DNA of 64,000 nucleotides from Hermodice carunculata (GCA_964020975.1 OZ026622.1:2256429-2320428); one strand, 5' to 3'; numbered from the stretch's first letter, positions 11,036 through 24,162 are shown. Notes: generated from the sequence alone by a model not told the origin. Numbers and translations are program-made.

Positions 11036-12405
11036 ATGTCTCCCCATGCAACGGGGGGACATATTGTTTTTGCGTCTGTTTTTTCTGCTTCTTATTTTTC
11101 TTCTTCAACACAGTGTTGCGTACGTTGCGGACACGGTAACTCAAAAAAAAGATTTGACTATGGAAGTTGAAATTTTTTGTGAAGATGTTCCTATATAAAA
11201 CCTTGCTTGGGATTGCACATGGATGACCTTGACATATTTTTCAAGGTCACATGGGCATGTCATCAAAAATTGACATGGATGCAACAACTCTGCAAGGATT
11301 TGACTTAGGACGTTGAAATTTTGCATGTTTATGTACTATAATACCAACTAGGTTGGGATGGTAGATGGGTTACCTTGACCTATTTTCAAGGTCACATGGC
11401 CACTTTTTAAAAATCATTGCAGATGCACTCAAGAAAGATTGGTCTTTGTAAGAGTTTGTAAGACTGTGCTTGTGACTGCAGATGTATGACCTTGACATAT
11501 TTTTCAAGGTCACGTGGGCATTTTGTCAAAAATCAAAGTGGATGTGACGTGGGCATTTTGTCAAAAATCAAAGTGGATGTGATATCACAAGAAAGATTTG
11601 ACTTGGGAAGTTGAAATTTATATAAGACCTTGCTTTGGATTGCAGATGGGTGACCTTGACCTATTTTTCAAGGTCACATGGACATGTGATGTAAAATCGA
11701 TAACTCAAAAAAAAGATTTGACTTGGGAAATTGAAATTTTATGTGAAGATGTTTCTATATAAGACCTTGCTTGGGATTATAGATGGGTGACCTTGAGTCA
11801 CAATGATGATATGATCACTTTCACTCATCACTGGTTTGTTTTCAATTTATTAGAGACAGTGTGCTTCAGACTGTCGATTATAGGATTGTTGGGATTTTTA
11901 TTGTTCTTTGTTTATCGCGTACAGGTGCTAACTATTACAGTATCATGTTTTGATTGATTGTAACTGGGTTGTTTCATAATCAAGATTGTAACTTGAAAAA
12001 TGCTCGTAATCATAGATTAATTATGATCATTAAAAAAAACCCCCAATAATGGTAGATAACATGTCTCAATGGGAATATTCAAATTCAAGAGTTAAAATAT
12101 TTGTCCTCCTCGTCAGACATGTAAACTAAGCGGAATCTTCAGTCCCTGATATGACCCTGCCAATAATACGGGGTAGAAATATATTAAAGTGAAAATTTGC
12201 TGGGACAATGAGCCTCAATAAGAGTGTGCCTGTGCTTCTACAGGGGTAATCTTTGCTTAGATTTTGAAATGTCAATAACGAATGTACCTTCACCATATCT
12301 GTAGATCATTGAAATCGGTATGCATATTTATAAAAATAAAGGTGACAACAGTAAGGGCGCACTGGAAGACATTTGATTTTCTGTTGGAAAATAAGCCTGT
12401 TACAG
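11036..12405 (+). mobile_element. Helentron-like family 2, second copy
   Basis: Starts with ATGTCTCCCC and a G-rich mirror, and ends with 'gaagacatttgattttctg', hairpin gattttc-tgttg-gaaaat, then 'aagcctgttacag' and T. The core has units of about 140 bp, each with 'gaccttgac…tttttcaaggtcac' (near 11225, 11375, 11490, 11650). Positions 11800-12340 are non-repetitive and may be a longer internal part or a second insertion. Confidence 0.6.
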
Positions 12406-12430
12406 TTTTAACTTTTTTTAGCATTTTTGT

Positions 12431-12540
<110 letters not shown>

Positions 12541-12719
12541 GCCATATATTCCTCATTTAAAACAATAATTGTAGACAAAACAGACACAAAAAATTAAACA
12601 AAACAGATACATTTATCATTTAAAACAGAACATTCATAAATAAAACAGACCAAAAAAATACAACAAAACAGATATTTCTAATTTAAAACAGAATAATCAT
12701 AAACAAAAACAAAAAATCA

Positions 12720-15700
12720 TATCGCCCTTCAATCCTAGTATCTTTGCTAACCTATCATTCTCTGCTATGTCCCTTATGTCTGGGTACTTCTGTGGAACTT
12801 TCCAGGATATACATATGTAGTGCTCATAACTGTATATATACATATATTGCTCGTATCTGGATATGTTTTATGAGTGCTTACCTATGCTTTACCTAAATGA
12901 AATGATACTGCCTTAATTTTACATGACATAATTTCTACAAATATTTGATTTCTAGACCAAGTATCGAATCCGGTTATGTGTTGTCTACAGACAAATAAAA
13001 TTTGTCTTTCATTTTCATGACGTGCATTCAACTAAAATATGAACTTCTGTTTCAATAGCACCACAATCACATTGGATACATAACTTTTGTGAATAGGGAT
13101 TTTAGGTTTTGCATGTCATCCCAATTCAATTTGAAGATTATGGGAACTGAGTCTAAATCTTGTTATAGACTGTATATAATTCATACTACAAATATCAAGT
13201 AAATATGTTTCAGTACAGAATTCAGATTTATAAATTTTTGTAGGTTCGTAACGTATTATCTGAGGTAGGTGATTTAATCTGATCATTACACTGAATAACA
13301 TATGCGCCATATAACTTTTCTTGTAACTGTTTAAGAAATAAATCGGTATTTATAGAAACAACTGTTTTTTCCAGAATCTTGGTAGATCAGTCTTGCAAAG
13401 AATTACAATTGACCACCAATTGTGCTGACCTGAATTACATAATACCAAACGAGCGTTATAAGCATTTCTAGTCGGACTGTCTGAAGGTGATCTCATGACG
13501 TATAACCAGTATTTAACAATTAATACTTGCTGTCTTAACTACAGGGGGAAGCGACCAGTATCTGTATATAATCCAAGTGGGGGGGGGGGGGGGAGGGTCT
13601 GTTTGCAAACACCAAGCATGTATTTAATATGTTTTAACTGAACTTGCTCCAAAACATTGAGACTTTTTCCAGGGAACCAGATTTCACAGCCATATTCCAA
13701 TAAAAGGTAATACCTGTGTATCAAATAATTTCAAAGAAATAACAGTAGAAAATTTACCCATAGCACTCTGATATAATTTTGTACTTGTAAACATGGCTTT
13801 TCGGGCCAGTTCAGCAAGGTAAGATGCAGTATTTTTCAAAGCAGACTTGGAATTTGAGTCAAAGATAGCACCGAGATATTTATATTTAGAAACAACCTCA
13901 ATTCCCTGTCCATTAAAAACAAGATTACAAGACCTCTCGATGAATGAAAACCATTATTTCAGTTTTGGGTAAATTTACAATCATATACCACATCTTACAG
14001 TATTGGAAAAAAAATAACTGAGCCCGTAAACCTTCTTGAGTATCTGACAGGAGAACAAGACCATCTGTGCACATATAATGAATAATAGAATAGAAGTTCG
14101 TCCATGTAAAGACCACATTGAGAGGTTAAATGTTGTCCTAGATCAGACAGAAATTCTGTACACAATTAGGACTGATAACTCCTCCTTGTAACACTCCAAA
14201 TCAACTTTGAAAAGAATCGCTCGAGACACCTTCACGTTGTACTCTCAGACTGTTGACAGACTTACAAAACATGTCCTTTAAAGTTGATAAAAAGTTTCCA
14301 CATATACCACGTTTCACAAGTTTAAAGTATAGGGCATCCTATCCACAAAATCGAATGTTTTTGAAAAAACAACGAAACAAATATACAAAGGCTTATGAAC
14401 AAATTTTTGTTTCTGTATAGCAGTATATAAAACAAATATATTATCAGTGGTTCTTGTACGATGCTGGAACCCACTTTGAACTTTATCATTGTCATTAAAC
14501 GTGTTCTTTATACAAAAATCTGTTGTTCAATACGGACTCGCACAATTTCCCGAGTGAATTTAATAATGTGATCATTCTGTAATTAACTGGGTTTAACATG
14601 CAACCCTTTTTTGAATTGGGTTAATAATACGTATAGCCCACTGAGAAGGAAAGGACCTTTATACAAAATGTAGTTAAATAAATCTAATAAAAGCTGTGGA
14701 AGAATACCTTCACCATACTTAATAAATTATGTACTTATACCCATTTCAGCTGGGCACAGGTTGCAGGTTCGAGTCCCGCTCATTCCGAACATGAAATACC
14801 ATCAATTCCAGAGGCTTTACCACATTTCAAGTATTTTAATGATTTCCGTACTTCAACAGCGGTGATGTGTACATTAATAACATTATTTACCCCTTGCCAT
14901 TTTGTTACATCAACATAACTCACTATGTCATCTTGTACAACCTTAGTTAATATGTTCATAAACTCTCAATTAAAATAATCGATATTAGGAGGCGCTCCAT
15001 TCTTGCAAAAATAGTCATATAATGTCATCATATCACAACTATTACCAACTGATTTCCTAGTCATACTTCTCAGAAGTGCCCAATACTTATTTGGGTCTTT
15101 GGTTACCTTGTTTTCTAATCTTGATCTGGCAGCATATTGATACTGTCTTCGGACAATTCTTTTATAATCTTGTTGAAGTTGACTAAACCTAGTCCACATA
15201 ATGGGATCTGAAAGATCATGTTGTTTGGCAAAAGTGGTCACACTCTTTTTTGCAAATTTACATCCATGATCAAACCATTTATTACAAGGAAATGTGGCAG
15301 TAGGATGCACTGACCGTTTAGTAAAAGAACTTGAAATTGCAGTTTCTTTGTACGAATAGAATTTATCACACACATTTTCATTTTCAACTGACATATTTAA
15401 ACGTATTGCATCAGTTGAGGAGGATAATAAACCCAGAGCTGAATCTGAAGTAAGATTTTCATGATACGTATGCACTTTTCCCCCCATTTATTATAATACA
15501 TATGATGTGTAAACCAATGGGAAGCTATGGTACAGCTATCCAAGGAATTATGAGAGATATTTAACCGGAAGTGCAATGGGCAATGATCAGATTCAGCTCT
15601 AAGATGTTCCACATTAAAATCTGAAATCGTATTGGTATTTTGGTCTTTCATTGTTTCAAGTAGGATTAAAATGTCATTTGTATAGGAACTGACAGGAATA

Positions 15701-15720
15701 GATTTCGAGAGTAGGCCTAT
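12720..15720 (-). mobile_element. Degraded LINE (non-LTR retrotransposon), minus strand
   Basis: Read on the minus strand, the 5' end (15650-15397) gives the end of an AP endonuclease domain with the motif SDHCPL. At 15487-14966 it gives a linker, RSRLENKVTKDPNKYWALLR. Around 14120-13920 there is reverse-transcriptase-like text (a DGLVLLSD motif), and at 13724-13539 a thumb-like piece, EYGCEIWFPGKSLNVLEQVQ. The stretch 13310-13050 gives the C-terminal tail RFRLSSHNLQIELG followed by a Cys/His-type region. Many stops and frame changes separate these pieces, so it is dead. It lacks the 5' part of the endonuclease. A tRNA-like scrap lies at 14755-14800. The tail resembles that of the LINE at 46060-47080. 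Confidence 0.75.
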
Positions 15721-16330
15721 GTAATTTGGTTAAACAGATTTTTCATGTGAGCCAACGTTTAGGTCCACACATTTCCATGTCCGAATCAAATGTAGTACTA
15801 CACACTTTTATCAAATTTTGTGTAACAAAGCCCCCCCCCCCCACCTCCGCGCCCTTTTTGAGTGGTTTTGTCCCCAATATAACAATTTACCCCCACCCCA
15901 CATACCTTCAAGTCTGTTCTACCGTTTCCACTGGTCACCTTGAATACCAATAAAATGTTAAAATATTACACCCCATCCCGCTCCCACTAGTACTACTTCA
16001 AAATTTTCCCGAAGAGCAAAAAAATGTGAAAAACCCCGAGACTGATTGAAAGACGAAAGCAGCGAGTTCAATAAGGGCAGGACCATGCATTGCAGGCGAC
16101 ATATAATTTGCTATTGTCGTTTTTTAGAACAACGGAAAAAATGTTACAACCATTAGGTGATTGTAATTTGTAGACCTATAAAGATATCGCATTTTCATTG
16201 ATGATGAAATCGATGAGTAATAATAAATGAAAAAGAAATTCTTTATGACTGCTGTATTTAAAAGGGGATTCATGTGCGTGGCAAACAACACTCAAGCGTT
16301 ACGAATACTCACTCGAACATATTGTTTAAG
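15721..16330. other. No gene seen
   Basis: AT-rich unique-looking sequence with a C homopolymer (15829-15842). I see no exon or transposon end here. Confidence 0.4.
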
Positions 16331-16337
16331 GGCCAGT

Positions 16338-16412
16338 CAGCTATGTGGCATAATGGCTAGGACGGTGTACGTTAGAAGTATGAGTGTCGCGTTCGAGTTA
16401 GCATGCGTTAGA
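16338..16412 (+). other. tRNA-like relic (SINE head or tRNA pseudogene)
   Basis: 'gtggcataatggctaggac' resembles a Pol III A box (TRGCNNARYNGG) and 'gcgttcgagttag' at 16393 resembles a B box (GGTTCGANTCC) about 45 nt later. The arms do not fold into a good cloverleaf, so it is not a working tRNA. Confidence 0.3.
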
Positions 16413-16884
16413 ATGCACAGGGATTTTTTTTAATTTTTTTTTTTTTTTTTTTTTGCTTCCATTACTTATCTATTTATTTATTTATGGCATGATTGTACCT
16501 CCATACAAGGGGTTTATTTATTTATTTATTTATTGGAACATATTTAGACTGGGTAGCCCAATCAACCAGTGGTTGTTCTGCCTTGGGGCCCAGTTACAGT
16601 ACCATAGATATCATAAAAAACACAATCATGCAAATATAAACAAATGGAACTCGTAATTGAAGTAAAAGCTGAAGAAAAAAAGGAGAATAAAAAATGTTTC
16701 TAAAACATATGTAGTAACCAAGTAGACTAAAATTATAATCAACTACCGAGTAAATAGAAGCACGAACTAAAACTAGCTGACAGAGATAAAAAAGGCTAAA
16801 AACTAAGAATGTGTACAAAACTACTAAAAAGGTAAAAAAAAGACTAGGTATTTAAATGCATGACTAGGTACTAAAAAGACATCG

Positions 16885-17775
16885 TTATAACTCATTAACC
16901 ACAGCGGCACATACACCTTCACAATTTCTTAGGGCTCTTTTAAATGTCTGTACTGACTCCGCCACTCGCACCTGACCTGGAAGTTTGTTCCAGGTGACTG
17001 GGCCGTTAAAAGTAAGGGACTGTTTAAACTTCTCATTGTGTGGTCGGGGAACCTGTAGATTACCAGCACGTGCGTTACGGGTATTGTGGTCAGGAATACT
17101 GTTGCTGTAACGGAACTTGTTTGTGAGACACTCTGGGGCTTGACCATTTAAACACTTGTACACTAGGATCGCCGTATGGATGGATCTCCGCTCAGCAAGG
17201 CTCTTCCATCCCATCTTATCTATTAATTCTTGTGATCTTGTGTAGTAATCAAAGTTGCCTGTAATGATTCTTGCGGCTCTATTTTGTAGCCTTTGAAGCA
17301 GACCCTGTTGCTGTTTATTGCAGTTTCCCCAGACCGAATCACAATAGTAAAAAATCGGCTGTATTATGCTTTTATAAATAACATCAAGTAAATTTGTGGG
17401 TAATATATGCTTGAGCCTACTTAATTGTCCTATCTTAGGGGACAGTTTATTGACTATTTCTCTCACGTGCACATCCCATTTGAGGTTTGCGTCTACTTGG
17501 ACTCCAAGTAATTTTACCACCTTTTCTTGCCTCAAAAGGCGATCATTTACAGTAACACATAGTTCTTGATCTTTTAATCTTCTTTCTGTCCCTATAGCCA
17601 TAACCCCTGATTTCTCAACATTCATGGTGAGTTTGTTCTCACAATACCATTTGTATACCTCATTGAGATCAGTAATTAAGTTTTGTTGTGCTTCCTGAAA
17701 AGATGGACTACTGGCGTACACAGTGGTGTCATCAGCGAACATGTGACATTTACAATTTGTAAGACTTAGAGGCAA
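16885..17775 (-). pseudogene. LINE reverse transcriptase, C-terminal part
   Basis: 296 residues starting just after motif B. The catalytic motif C is FADDTTVY. It is followed by WYCENKLTMNVEKSGVMAIG (motif D region), LLGVQVDANLKWDVHV, and the thumb/C-terminal text LLDVIYKSIIQPIFYYCDSV and RLQNRAARIITG. This order is standard for CR1/L2/Jockey-clade LINEs. The tail PRPHNEKFKQSLTFNGPVTW…NKLP ends with a stop at 16885. No separate RNase H domain is seen. The ORF is intact within itself. Confidence 0.88.
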
Positions 17776-17807
17776 ATCATTAATAAAAATCAGAAACAGA
17801 GTGGGCC

Positions 17808-18872
17808 CTAAGGAAGATCCCTGAGGGACGCCAATGCGTACTTTGCTTTTTCCACTAACTTTTCCATTGACAGATACGACTTGTAATCTACCTTGAAGGT
17901 ATAAGAATTAAACCAGGAATGTTCCTTATCATGTACACCACAACTTTTCAATTTATGTAATAAGATATCATAATTTATGGTGTCAAAACATTTTTGGAGA
18001 TCCAGAAACGCCGCAATAGTGATTTCCCCTTCATCTTGGCGTTCTAGCCAGTCATCTACCATGGTGTGCAACGCAGTTTGGGTCGAATGGAATTTCAAAA
18101 ATGCTGATTGTTCCTTTGTTATTAGCTTATTATCAATGAGAAATTTCATTAAAAAACATTGTACATGACTGTCTAGAATCCGACTTATATGCGAAAGGAC
18201 CGAAATTGGTCGATGATTTGCCTGATCGTGTCGACTTCCCTTATCTTTGTAAATGGGTACAACTCTTGCAAGTTTCCAGTCAGTAGGTACAACCCCACTA
18301 CTAAGAGACAAATTAAATATATGTGTCAACATTGACGAAATAATCGGGGCGGCTATTGATAGTAGTTTTGTATCCATACCCATAACATCTAATTTACTTT
18401 TTTCAGGTAAAGCAAGCATTTTAGTGAGTACATAGTCATTCGTAATAGGGCTGAATATATGTCGTTGCTGGGTGTGATAACATTTTGAATCAGGCAAATT
18501 CTCTTGGAACTCTTTGTCGAATTTCCGAGCTAATTCAATGCCAATATTTGTAAAATACATGCTAAACGAATCTGGGGTAAGGTCGGGAGGAACATGGTTG
18601 TCACGTTTCTTTGATGGTATAAGATGTTTCAATAAAGACCACATTTCCTTTTGGGTTTTAGCTTGAGTAACTGCCGAATCATAATACACCTTTTTGGCCT
18701 TTTTTATGTTTTCATTAACCAAATTTCGAAGTTTGTGATATTCATCCCATAAACTCGAGCTTTGTTCTTTTAGTGCTCTTTTATGCAGGTACTCGCGCTG
18801 GGAAATCAATTTCATAATATCACGTGTTTGACCGTTATATACAGAGGAATGAAGATGTTTAAATTTATGCAA
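17808..18872 (-). pseudogene. LINE reverse transcriptase, N-terminal part
   Basis: 354 residues. The first 130 are a linker rich in Lys/Gln between endonuclease and RT. RT motifs then follow: DWKLARVVPIYKDKG (motif 1 region), NHRPISVLSHISRILD (motif 2), and AFLDLQKCFDTINY with the first catalytic Asp (motif A). After TFKVDYKSYLSMEK the frame shifts. The real continuation, VNGKVSGKSKVRIGVPQGSS, is read in the next frame, as shown by the motif B sequence GVPQGSSLGPTLFLIFINDL just downstream. A single frameshift in the RT therefore separates the two open stretches. Confidence 0.85.
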
Positions 18873-18885
18873 GTTAGGGGCATTT

Positions 18886-19474
18886 GAAATTTTAAATCTT
18901 GAATATCTTCAAAAGTATAACAGATAGAGATGTCATTCCAACTTCTACCAGGTGATTATTGACCAGTGCGCATCTAATGAATTGAAAACAAAAGTTGTAG
19001 CAATTTAAATTATGCTAATTAGCAACATTGGAAATTTTAAAACGTGAATATCTTCATAACTATTATAGATAGAGATGTCATTTTAACTTCTACAAGAGGG
19101 TTATTGAACATTGCACATGTAATGAATCTAAAGCAAAAGTTGTAGCAATTTAAATTATGCTAATTAGCAGTATTCGAAATTTTCAATCTTGAATATCTTC
19201 AACACTATAATAGATAGAGATGTCATGCCAACTTCTACTAGGGGGCTGTTGACCATTGCACACCTAATGAATTAAAAATAAAAGTTGTAGCAATTTAAAT
19301 TTTGCTAAATAGCACCATTAGAAATTTTAAATCTTGAATAACTTCAAAGCTATAATACATAGAGATGCCATTCCAACTTCTACTCCTGTGTTATGGAGTA
19401 GTTGTACATTGCCATACCAATATGCTTTGAAGACATACACACTGATTTGCTATGCAGCAAATCATCTTTCCTAG
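18886..19474 (+). mobile_element. Helentron-like family 1 with exact 145-bp tandem core
   Basis: Unit starts ('gaaatttt(a/c)aa') at 18886, 19031, 19176 and 19321 are each exactly 145 bp apart. The 3' end has the hairpin gatttgc-tatgca-gcaaatc at 19444-19463, then 'atctttcctag' ending at 19474, followed by T. This CTAG-T terminus is shared, in reverse, with the copies at 25821 and 30850. The 5' end is lost at the LINE junction. Confidence 0.7.
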
Positions 19475-22400
19475 TGCTAATATGTTTATGCATATTGTGT
19501 GGCTCGGATAAATCTACTCAAGACTAACATTGCTCATTTACTTTTCTATATTCTCGCTCTGCCATGCAATTTATTGAAATTTCGTTCTTAGGCAACCTGA
19601 CTTATAAATGTGTGTCACTGGTGAAATATAAAGAGCCGTACATGTCATAAATGCAAACGCTTTGGTATGAGCGAAATTATGGATAGGCGACTTCAGTGTT
19701 TGAAAAACATTCAAGCAGGTACATGGACATAAAAGTGGTGAGGGAGTAGACTACGATCGAGATCGGGATGTAAAATGCATCATAATTAACATTAAGTTTA
19801 CTGTACGTTTTTTTTAAACAATAATCAAGCAGGAATATGCTTTTGGTAAATGTAGACATATGCGAAGTGCAAAAGCACATTCTTCTTGTTTCCCACAATG
19901 GGTGAAAATGAATGGTCCTAAATCCTTTGACATTTCTCCTTTCGTTTCGCTCTATTTTAGCATCAGCACCCTTTCTCGCTCTTTTCCGTGAAAACTATGA
20001 AGCAGCCCTAATAAACACAGGCAAGTGGAGGAAAGCGTGTACGGCTTACTACGAATTGAGAAAAGCAGTTATACTTTTTGTCGTTGTTGTTTCACTTTAC
20101 CCCTACCTTGCCCCCGACCACCCGCATCTTATGAATGATTGACTGAATGCACAGTACGTGCGCTTGTGATCCGGGACACAAAATACTAAAAGAATGCAGT
20201 ATACAGCAGCAAATACTCCATTTTGATGCGGAAAACGCACCGTACCTTGGTCAAATTTTAAGCTAATAGGAGGTATTCATATTAAACATTATTAACTGCG
20301 GACCTGCTCCAATGCTAGGCAACAGAACTATGCCTCCACCATGGTAAGAGCACTTGTACTAGTTATATATGTTACTTTAAATCAATAACCATCCAAAATA
20401 ACACTTTAATGCAAAGCCAGTGACATTTTCCATGTATGTTAGGCATCTACTATATTATAATACACAGCGAATGACCTTTCTTAAGCTTGTTGTTTTTCTC
20501 AAGCTGTTACTTTATCCCTGAAACTCATTTGGCCCTGCTTTATACATGAATGTGGCTTAATTCCTGTCAAACTCCTTGCTGCAGCTGAGGTGGCAGCTCA
20601 GGGTCCCAGTTAATATGAATACCTCCAATTCAAGTGATTGTCCGTCATGATGAGCGGCAGTTGGCATCTCTGATTTGAAGGTTAAAAGCAACAAAGAAAG
20701 TTTACTTCTGGTCAGCCAGTAACGCTTCATAGCATAGGAATTCGAGGATTGGGAGCAAATGCTTGTCTGCAAAAGCAGACGAAGCTCCGTATTTGTTTTT
20801 ATACTCTGCGGTCAGGTGTGGAGTGGTAAACACAAGGAACTGTGTACAGCAGGCAAAGCAACAGATTGCTCCTGGCTTCAGTTCCGCATACGTATCATCG
20901 CAGCTTCCAACGCAGAACAGGACGATGGAGTGCTGGTGGGTGGGTGCTGGGGCGGATCTAGAATTTTTCGGGAGGAAGCCCAATGGGGAGGCCTATCGAT
21001 CTAAATTGCAAGGTCGCACAGCGACCGAGCGGGGGGAAGAGAGAGGCTGGTTACCCTCCCACGGTAGGAACTTTTTACTAAATAAAGAGGAAATGGCGCT
21101 CCCTGGTGCATTCTCTTGGACAAATTTATCTTAAAATCTAAGGTTAAAACTCACTTTAAGCTGATTAAATACATATATTTTCGGCCGCAAGTCACAGTTA
21201 ATACCAAGGCCCTTTCACACATGACGGAAAATTCATGAGCCCATCTATGACAGTGATAGTAATTCTGATTATAAAAATCTTAATCACATTTATCGACAAA
21301 ATCACAATCACATATATATACCGGCAAATGGGGATGGAAGCCCAATACTTTTCACGTGTAGCGTATTTCATTGTGATTAATAACGCATATCGAATAACGA
21401 CCCTGATCACAAGTCATTAAAGCAAGTTTTTCACTCGATCATGCGCAAGTAAACATGTCCAATAACGAAAGACGTATTCACTCCCACCCCAATAGGCCTA
21501 GGCCTATACTTCATTCAAGAAAACTGAGATGCTGGTATCATTATCAGTAAAGGTAAATGTGAACATCCTTTTAATTTCAGACTCAAAAAGTTATTAAGCC
21601 TGGTCTAATATAGTCATACCTTTTGTCAAAAAACTATTTATCTGTGTCAATCTGTGATGAAACATCTAATTACCTAATCATCTCTACTCTGGTACTCAGT
21701 ACGAAACACACCTTTCATTTTTCAAGGAAAGCTGTAGCGAACTTGACACAGCGATTAAAGTATGAAAATCCTCCTTGCTATAACTTATGAGCAGCATGTC
21801 TTTTCAACATCATTGGTGTGAAAAGACTTTACAGGTAGGCCTATTGTTACGCAACAGCAATGTTTCATCAAAGAAAAACTCTAAAAACTTTTTTAAAAAA
21901 TGCAGAATTATTAAATACGGGGTAGGGGTAGTATTTTAGCTTTGCGTGAAAAAGGCCATATTTTTAAAAATTCTCATATTTTATATTGTATCTTGAAGAA
22001 AAATGCTTAATTTCCAATATGCATAAAAATGTAGTAATAACGACACAGTACAAATAATAAATAAATAAATAACAAAAAAGTGACATAAACATAAAGGTAC
22101 ATATTTGTATGCTCAAGATGACAATTTTTTGACGTTCTCTGGAATATTTGGCATTCATAGTATACTTTTGCAAGCTTGGCAGATGTGAAGCTGTACATTT
22201 AGAGGAGAGTAACTGCTAGAAATTAAGAGCCTGGAATGTAAACTTGATTTGGTACTAAATTCAGCCATTCCCCAGAGGTGGCCACATCCACCCTGAAAAT
22301 GGGTTCCTGGCTCCCGTACTATTAAGGTCAACACATCGTCACATGTTTACACACCTCCAGCCTTCACGACAGTTTTTAAAGACAAAATACTTGTAATCTT

Positions 22401-22700
22401 TGCAGTCCTTTCCTTTGCTTTGTAAAGTTTAAAGAAGCACAATGAAGCTATATAAATATAGCAGAAGGATTATAAATGAAGGCCCAAGTTTAATTCCGAC
22501 TGTCAAGCTTTTTTTTTGTTTGATTGCAACATGCATGATGCACGTGACGATGTAGCTGCTAAGCAAGGCCTACCCACTTGATGTAGCTTAGGCCTACCGT
22601 GCGCGAGGCGTTTTACGTGAAGCTTTGACGTAATGCCTCTGGTGTTCTGTTATATTATAGTCAATAGGCCTATTTCAAATGAAAGTCCTGGTGCCTAAAA
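19475..22700. other. Mostly unique DNA, no firm gene
   Basis: AT-rich sequence upstream of gene A, with TAGGCCTA palindromes near 21495, 21840, 22590 and 22665. One minus-strand open frame at 20702-20983 is listed separately. The stretch 22560-22740 has a higher density of CpG and may hold the gene A promoter and 5' UTR, but I can point to no core element. Confidence 0.4.
20702..20983 (-). CDS. Unrecognised 93-residue open frame
   Basis: Reads PAPTHQHSIVLFCVGSCDDT, then GAICCFACCTQFLVFTTPHL and ends EFLCYEALLADQK. The composition (balanced, Cys-containing, no low complexity) looks more protein-like than neighbouring random frames. I find no family match from memory, no clear splice sites and no matching frame next to it. 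It could be a decayed exon, a fragment of a transposon protein, or chance. Confidence 0.2.
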   Translation of the reverse strand: MGFLPKNSRSAPAPTHQHSIVLFCVGSCDDTYAELKPGAICCFACCTQFLVFTTPHLTAEYKNKYGASSAFADKHLLPILEFLCYEALLADQK

Positions 22701-22764
22701 TTATTTTCAGGTAGTAGGTCTTCTTTGGTCTACAGCTCTGCGCAGTGGCAGTGAAGAAGTGGCC

Positions 22765-22857
22765 ATGGCACATGTACAACACGTTCATCATGACCAAGAA
22801 GCGGAGACCTCAAACATTCCCCGTAAATCTGTGTATCGGAAAGGAAGTGTGGCGCGG
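22765..22857 (+). CDS. Gene A, first coding exon
   Basis: The start ATG sits in a near-ideal Kozak context (gtggccATGG). Thirty-one codons follow, beginning MAHVQHVHHDQEAETSN and ending KSVYRKGSVAR, up to a perfect donor, GTGAGT, in phase 0. An acceptor-like 'ttggtctacag' at 22724-22734 suggests that a 5' UTR intron precedes it. The N-terminus is His/Gln-rich and hydrophilic, with no signal peptide. The next exon in the right phase is 29664-29843, which is separated by a 6.8-kb intron. I do not recognise the protein. Confidence 0.6.
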
Positions 22858-23354
22858 GTGAGTTTGAACTGAAGATGAGGACCTCCGAAATAGAAACAGC
22901 TAGAGAGTCCAGTATATATGTGGCCCATTGAGGATAACATTGGGATCAGGAGTTGTTGGATTTAGGCCTACAGCCTCGTGAAAACATGACTCATGAGAAT
23001 CCAAGAACTTACGTTGTAGGTCTACCATACCAGGGCAGGGGCGTGTCCTACAGCGATTGCTTTCCTGTCGCAGTTTGGTGCTGGTAGCAAAGTCAATTTC
23101 TATGGATTTGGCTCTCTTGTGCGGAAGTTGTGGCGTTTGCCATCAAGCATGTTATGCTATTTAATAATAAAGTGCTTCATGGCAAAAGCGCCAGACCACA
23201 CCGGTACCAGAGTGCCAAATCCTGAGTCATAACCGAAATCCAAATAGTATCCGATTACTTTTATCTAATATTTCCCCCTTTATGAACCCACTGATAGTAA
23301 AAATAAGGCAGTTTTTAAATTAAGCGCAGAACAATGAATGCATGCCAGAACACA

Positions 23355-23520
23355 TTAACAGTAAACAAATGGTGCCCTTGGCTGCGGGTGACAGGAAGAA
23401 TTGAGTACCTGGGGGATGGACTGTCAACCCGAAGCAAGACTGAGGGTTGATAGCCCATGCCGAAGGTTCACAATTCTTACTGTCAGTGTCACCCAAAGCC
23501 AAGGACACCATTTGTTTCAT
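23355..23520. mobile_element. Small foldback / MITE with ~50-bp inverted ends
   Basis: The left arm 'acaaatggtgcccttggct…gggtgacagg.aagaattg' is mirrored by 'caattcttactgtcagtgtc…agccaaggacaccatttgt'. The spacer between the arms is about 60 bp. No coding sequence. Confidence 0.65.
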
Positions 23521-23714
23521 TCAATTTAAAGTGAAGAAAATTAGGTCAACAAAGACGTCAAGGCCGGGTCGGAGCTACAGCGCTATCTAGCGGCAAATAC
23601 AGCGGCGGGTGACCGTACCGCCGTGCCGGTACCTTCACAGCGGGTAACAGGACTAAAGGAAGAACTGTTACCCGCCCTACTGACCAATCACGAGTACGGA
23701 TTCCTCCCTGAGGT

Positions 23715-23945
23715 ATAATACTATAACAATAACATGATTTTGGTCGGCGTTAACACATTTTCACTGGCCCGACATCAATGATTCTAAAGCAGCTGGATAC
23801 TGTCATCAGCACTGGAGCGAAGCGAAGGTGCTAATGTAGTGTATTACTAATACTAGTAATGACAGTGAAGGGCTGCCAATCATTGATGAAGGGCCAGTGA
23901 AAAAGTCTTACACCCGACTTAATCATGTGATTACTATTATTACCA
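23715..23945. mobile_element. Foldback / MITE with long inverted ends
   Basis: 'acatgattttggtcgg…tttcactggcc' on the left is mirrored by 'ggccagtgaaaaa…cttaatcatgt' on the right; inner arms 'atcaatgatt' and 'aatcattgat' also pair. About 230 bp overall. Confidence 0.6.
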
Positions 23946-24162
23946 CTTCTAACAAAAGTGGCGGGTCGCTAATGCATTAGTACATGGGTCGAACGGGTAG
24001 TGCATAGCGGTACGGGGTTTTACCGTGTGAGCAGAACAATGTGTTAGCAAAATTGTAATAATATACTGGAGAACGTCTTACCAACTATAAATAATGCCAT
24101 GGTGTTTGGCGTAGGCATACACTTAATCATTGCGTAGTCTAATGTGGTGTGCTGAACGTAAA

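Larger units (their letters stand above)
16423..18880 (-). mobile_element. 5'-truncated LINE of the CR1/L2/Jockey group, minus strand
   Basis: The minus-strand poly(A) tail appears as a T run at 16423-16455, followed by a TTTA-rich 3' UTR. Two long open stretches (18872-17808 and 17775-16885) together give a nearly whole reverse transcriptase. The endonuclease is missing. The upstream junction near 18880 abuts the tandem core of a Helentron-like element (18886-19474), which suggests it inserted into that element. It is the best-preserved LINE in the window and probably the youngest. Confidence 0.85.

Noticed and set aside
14755-14800. tRNA-like B box 'ggttcgagtcccgc' in a LINE
   Set aside because: Too short, no A box at the right distance and no cloverleaf; a scrap or chance.
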